This document shows, in pieces, positions 63,016-64,000 of a stretch of DNA of 64,000 bases (the stretch's first letter is position 1; the number at the start of each line of letters is the position of its first letter). Made by a program: the position numbers and the translations under genes. This stretch comes from Massilia eburnea. Lineage in GTDB: Bacteria > Pseudomonadota > Gammaproteobacteria > Burkholderiales > Burkholderiaceae_D. The stretch covers positions 124,001 through 188,000 of the forward strand of contig NZ_WNKX01000008.1 of the NCBI RefSeq assembly GCF_009720745.1, read 5' to 3'. The notes below the pieces were generated by a model that did not search any database, was not told the DNA's origin, and saw nothing but the letters and a program-made list of their open reading frames with translations.

Positions 63016-64000
63016 CCCGCACCAGCAAACCGCGACCATCGGAACCGTTGCCGAGTTCCAGGATGGCGTGGTGCATGGCAGCGATATCGCGTACGATGGC
63101 CAGGCCGAGGCCCGAGCCGCCCGGATTGGCCTGCATCGTGGCGGATGCGCGATAGAAAGGGGAGAATACCCGTTCGCGGTCTTCCGGCGGAATGCCTGGG
63201 CCGCTGTCTTCCACTTCCAGGAGCACTTCCGACTCGCCTGGCAGCACGCGCAGCACCACATTGCCGCCGCGCGGGGTGTAGTGCAGGGCGTTGTCCACCA
63301 GGTTGGAGACCAGTTCATGCAGCAGCAAGGCCTGGCCGTTGACTTCAGCTTCGCCATCGCCTTCCAGCGCCAGATCGATGCCGCGCCCGACTGCCGACAA
63401 GGCCAGTTCCAGCGCCACTTGCTGCACCGTCTCGCGCAGCGGCACGGCAACCAGCTCGCGGTTTTCGTTATGCTCGATACGTGCCAGCATCAGCAGCCGA
63501 TTGGCCAGGTGCACCGTGGAGTCGGTGGTGGCCGCCATGCTGGCCACGACGTTGCGCAGTTCCTGCGCGGTGGACGGTGTGCGTTCCAGTTCGCGCTGCG
63601 CCAGTTCGGCCTGGGTCTTGAGCACGGTCAGGGGGGTACGAAGCTGGTGCGAAGCATCGGCAATAAAGCGCCGCTGGCTTGCGATCAGCCCCGCAACACG
63701 TGTGGTCGACGCATTCATGGCCTGCACCAGCGGACGTACTTCCTTGTGCACCAGGGCCGGGTCCAGGTCGGACAGGTCGGACACGTCGCGCGCCTCAACC
63801 TCCTGCTTCAATTGCATCAGCGGGCGCAAGACCAGTTTCACCGCGAACCACACCAGCAGGCCCGCCACCAGCACTACGCTTGCTTGCCATGCGATGGTGT
63901 CGTACAGGATCTTGCGCGTCAGGCCCTTGCGCGCATCGAGCGTTTCGCCAACCTGGATCAGGGCGATGCCGCGCATATTGTTGTCGTACACCGGCTGCAG
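62978..64000 (-). CDS. TctE/QseC-type sensor histidine kinase, C-terminal part
   Basis: The gene runs off the right edge; about 340 codons remain. Visible parts are the end of a periplasmic sensor (GIALIQVGETLDARKGLT, typical of the 2CSK_N type), a membrane segment (SVVLVAGLLVWFAVKLVL), the HAMP-like linker, the H-box FIADASHQLRTPLTVL, and the ATPase domain (HELVSNLVDNALHYTPRGG, GSGLGLAIVRDIAAMH). An OmpR-type regulator probably lies beyond the window. The frame stays open to 64000. Confidence 0.92.
   Translation of the reverse strand: MQPVYDNNMRGIALIQVGETLDARKGLTRKILYDTIAWQASVVLVAGLLVWFAVKLVLRPLMQLKQEVEARDVSDLSDLDPALVHKEVRPLVQAMNASTTRVAGLIASQRRFIADASHQLRTPLTVLKTQAELAQRELERTPSTAQELRNVVASMAATTDSTVHLANRLLMLARIEHNENRELVAVPLRETVQQVALELALSAVGRGIDLALEGDGEAEVNGQALLLHELVSNLVDNALHYTPRGGNVVLRVLPGESEVLLEVEDSGPGIPPEDRERVFSPFYRASATMQANPGGSGLGLAIVRDIAAMHHAILELGNGSDGRGLLVRVRFPRATPPPAA

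Overview
This window is GC-rich chromosomal DNA from a betaproteobacterium. Gene order and protein sequences point to Burkholderiales, most likely Oxalobacteraceae close to Massilia or Duganella; that placement is inference without a database search. Genes are densely packed, many with 1-17 bp stop/start overlaps. No gene-free gap exceeds 300 bp, and I saw no tRNA, rRNA, CRISPR array or intact insertion sequence.

Region by region. 1-10.1 kb is a housekeeping block on the + strand: truA (partial), trpF-trpB-trpA, accD, folC, a DedD-like SPOR protein, cvpA, purF and a trans-sulfuration PLP enzyme. A palindromic element sits between trpB and trpA. 10.1-14.3 kb holds a secreted MetX-like hydrolase, a GST gene joined to lexA (with two SOS boxes), a small membrane protein and an Rpn-like nuclease. 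14.3-17.4 kb is rpsF-priB-rpsR-rplI and dnaB. 17.5-19.1 kb is a DUF47 regulator with a PiT phosphate transporter. 19.2-24.3 kb is accessory: a frameshifted zinc-ribbon gene, an XRE-cupin regulator, a double GNAT, a VOC protein, a degenerate GspE-type ATPase with a GAF domain and an outer-membrane protein. 24.3-27.1 kb is a copper operon (P-type ATPase and CueR-like regulator behind a MerR-type promoter). 27-32.6 kb holds a TSUP permease, azoreductase, two LysR regulators, a GST, CopZ, a DUF4349 lipoprotein and a VOC protein. 32.6-38.2 kb is phoH, bcp, an Mth938-like gene, alaA and hom.

38.49-56.33 kb is one long + strand operon of 21 genes that I read as an aryl-polyene (APE) biosynthetic cluster. 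It has a cysteine-less ketosynthase-like subunit, two catalytic ketosynthases, two ACPs, a ketoreductase, two hotdog dehydratase domains (one fused to the AMP-ligase), an MIO-type ammonia-lyase, a methyltransferase, a thioesterase, a glycosyltransferase, two acyltransferases, a LolA-like carrier, an MMPL exporter, lipoproteins and a phosphopantetheinyl transferase. Together they would make an aryl starter, extend it as a polyene on ACP, attach it to a lipid and export it to the outer membrane.

56.4-64 kb is signalling. A GlrK/QseE-QseG-GlrR/QseF set lies next to a BON-domain gene whose upstream region carries a consensus sigma-54 promoter and two TGTC-N10-GACA sites, the published GlrR target motif. 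This looks like a complete local sigma-54 circuit and is the most specific new observation here. After it come a TonB-like protein, a divergent NarL/NarX-type pair with a repeated palindrome-like site between them, and a partial TctE/QseC-type sensor kinase at the right edge.
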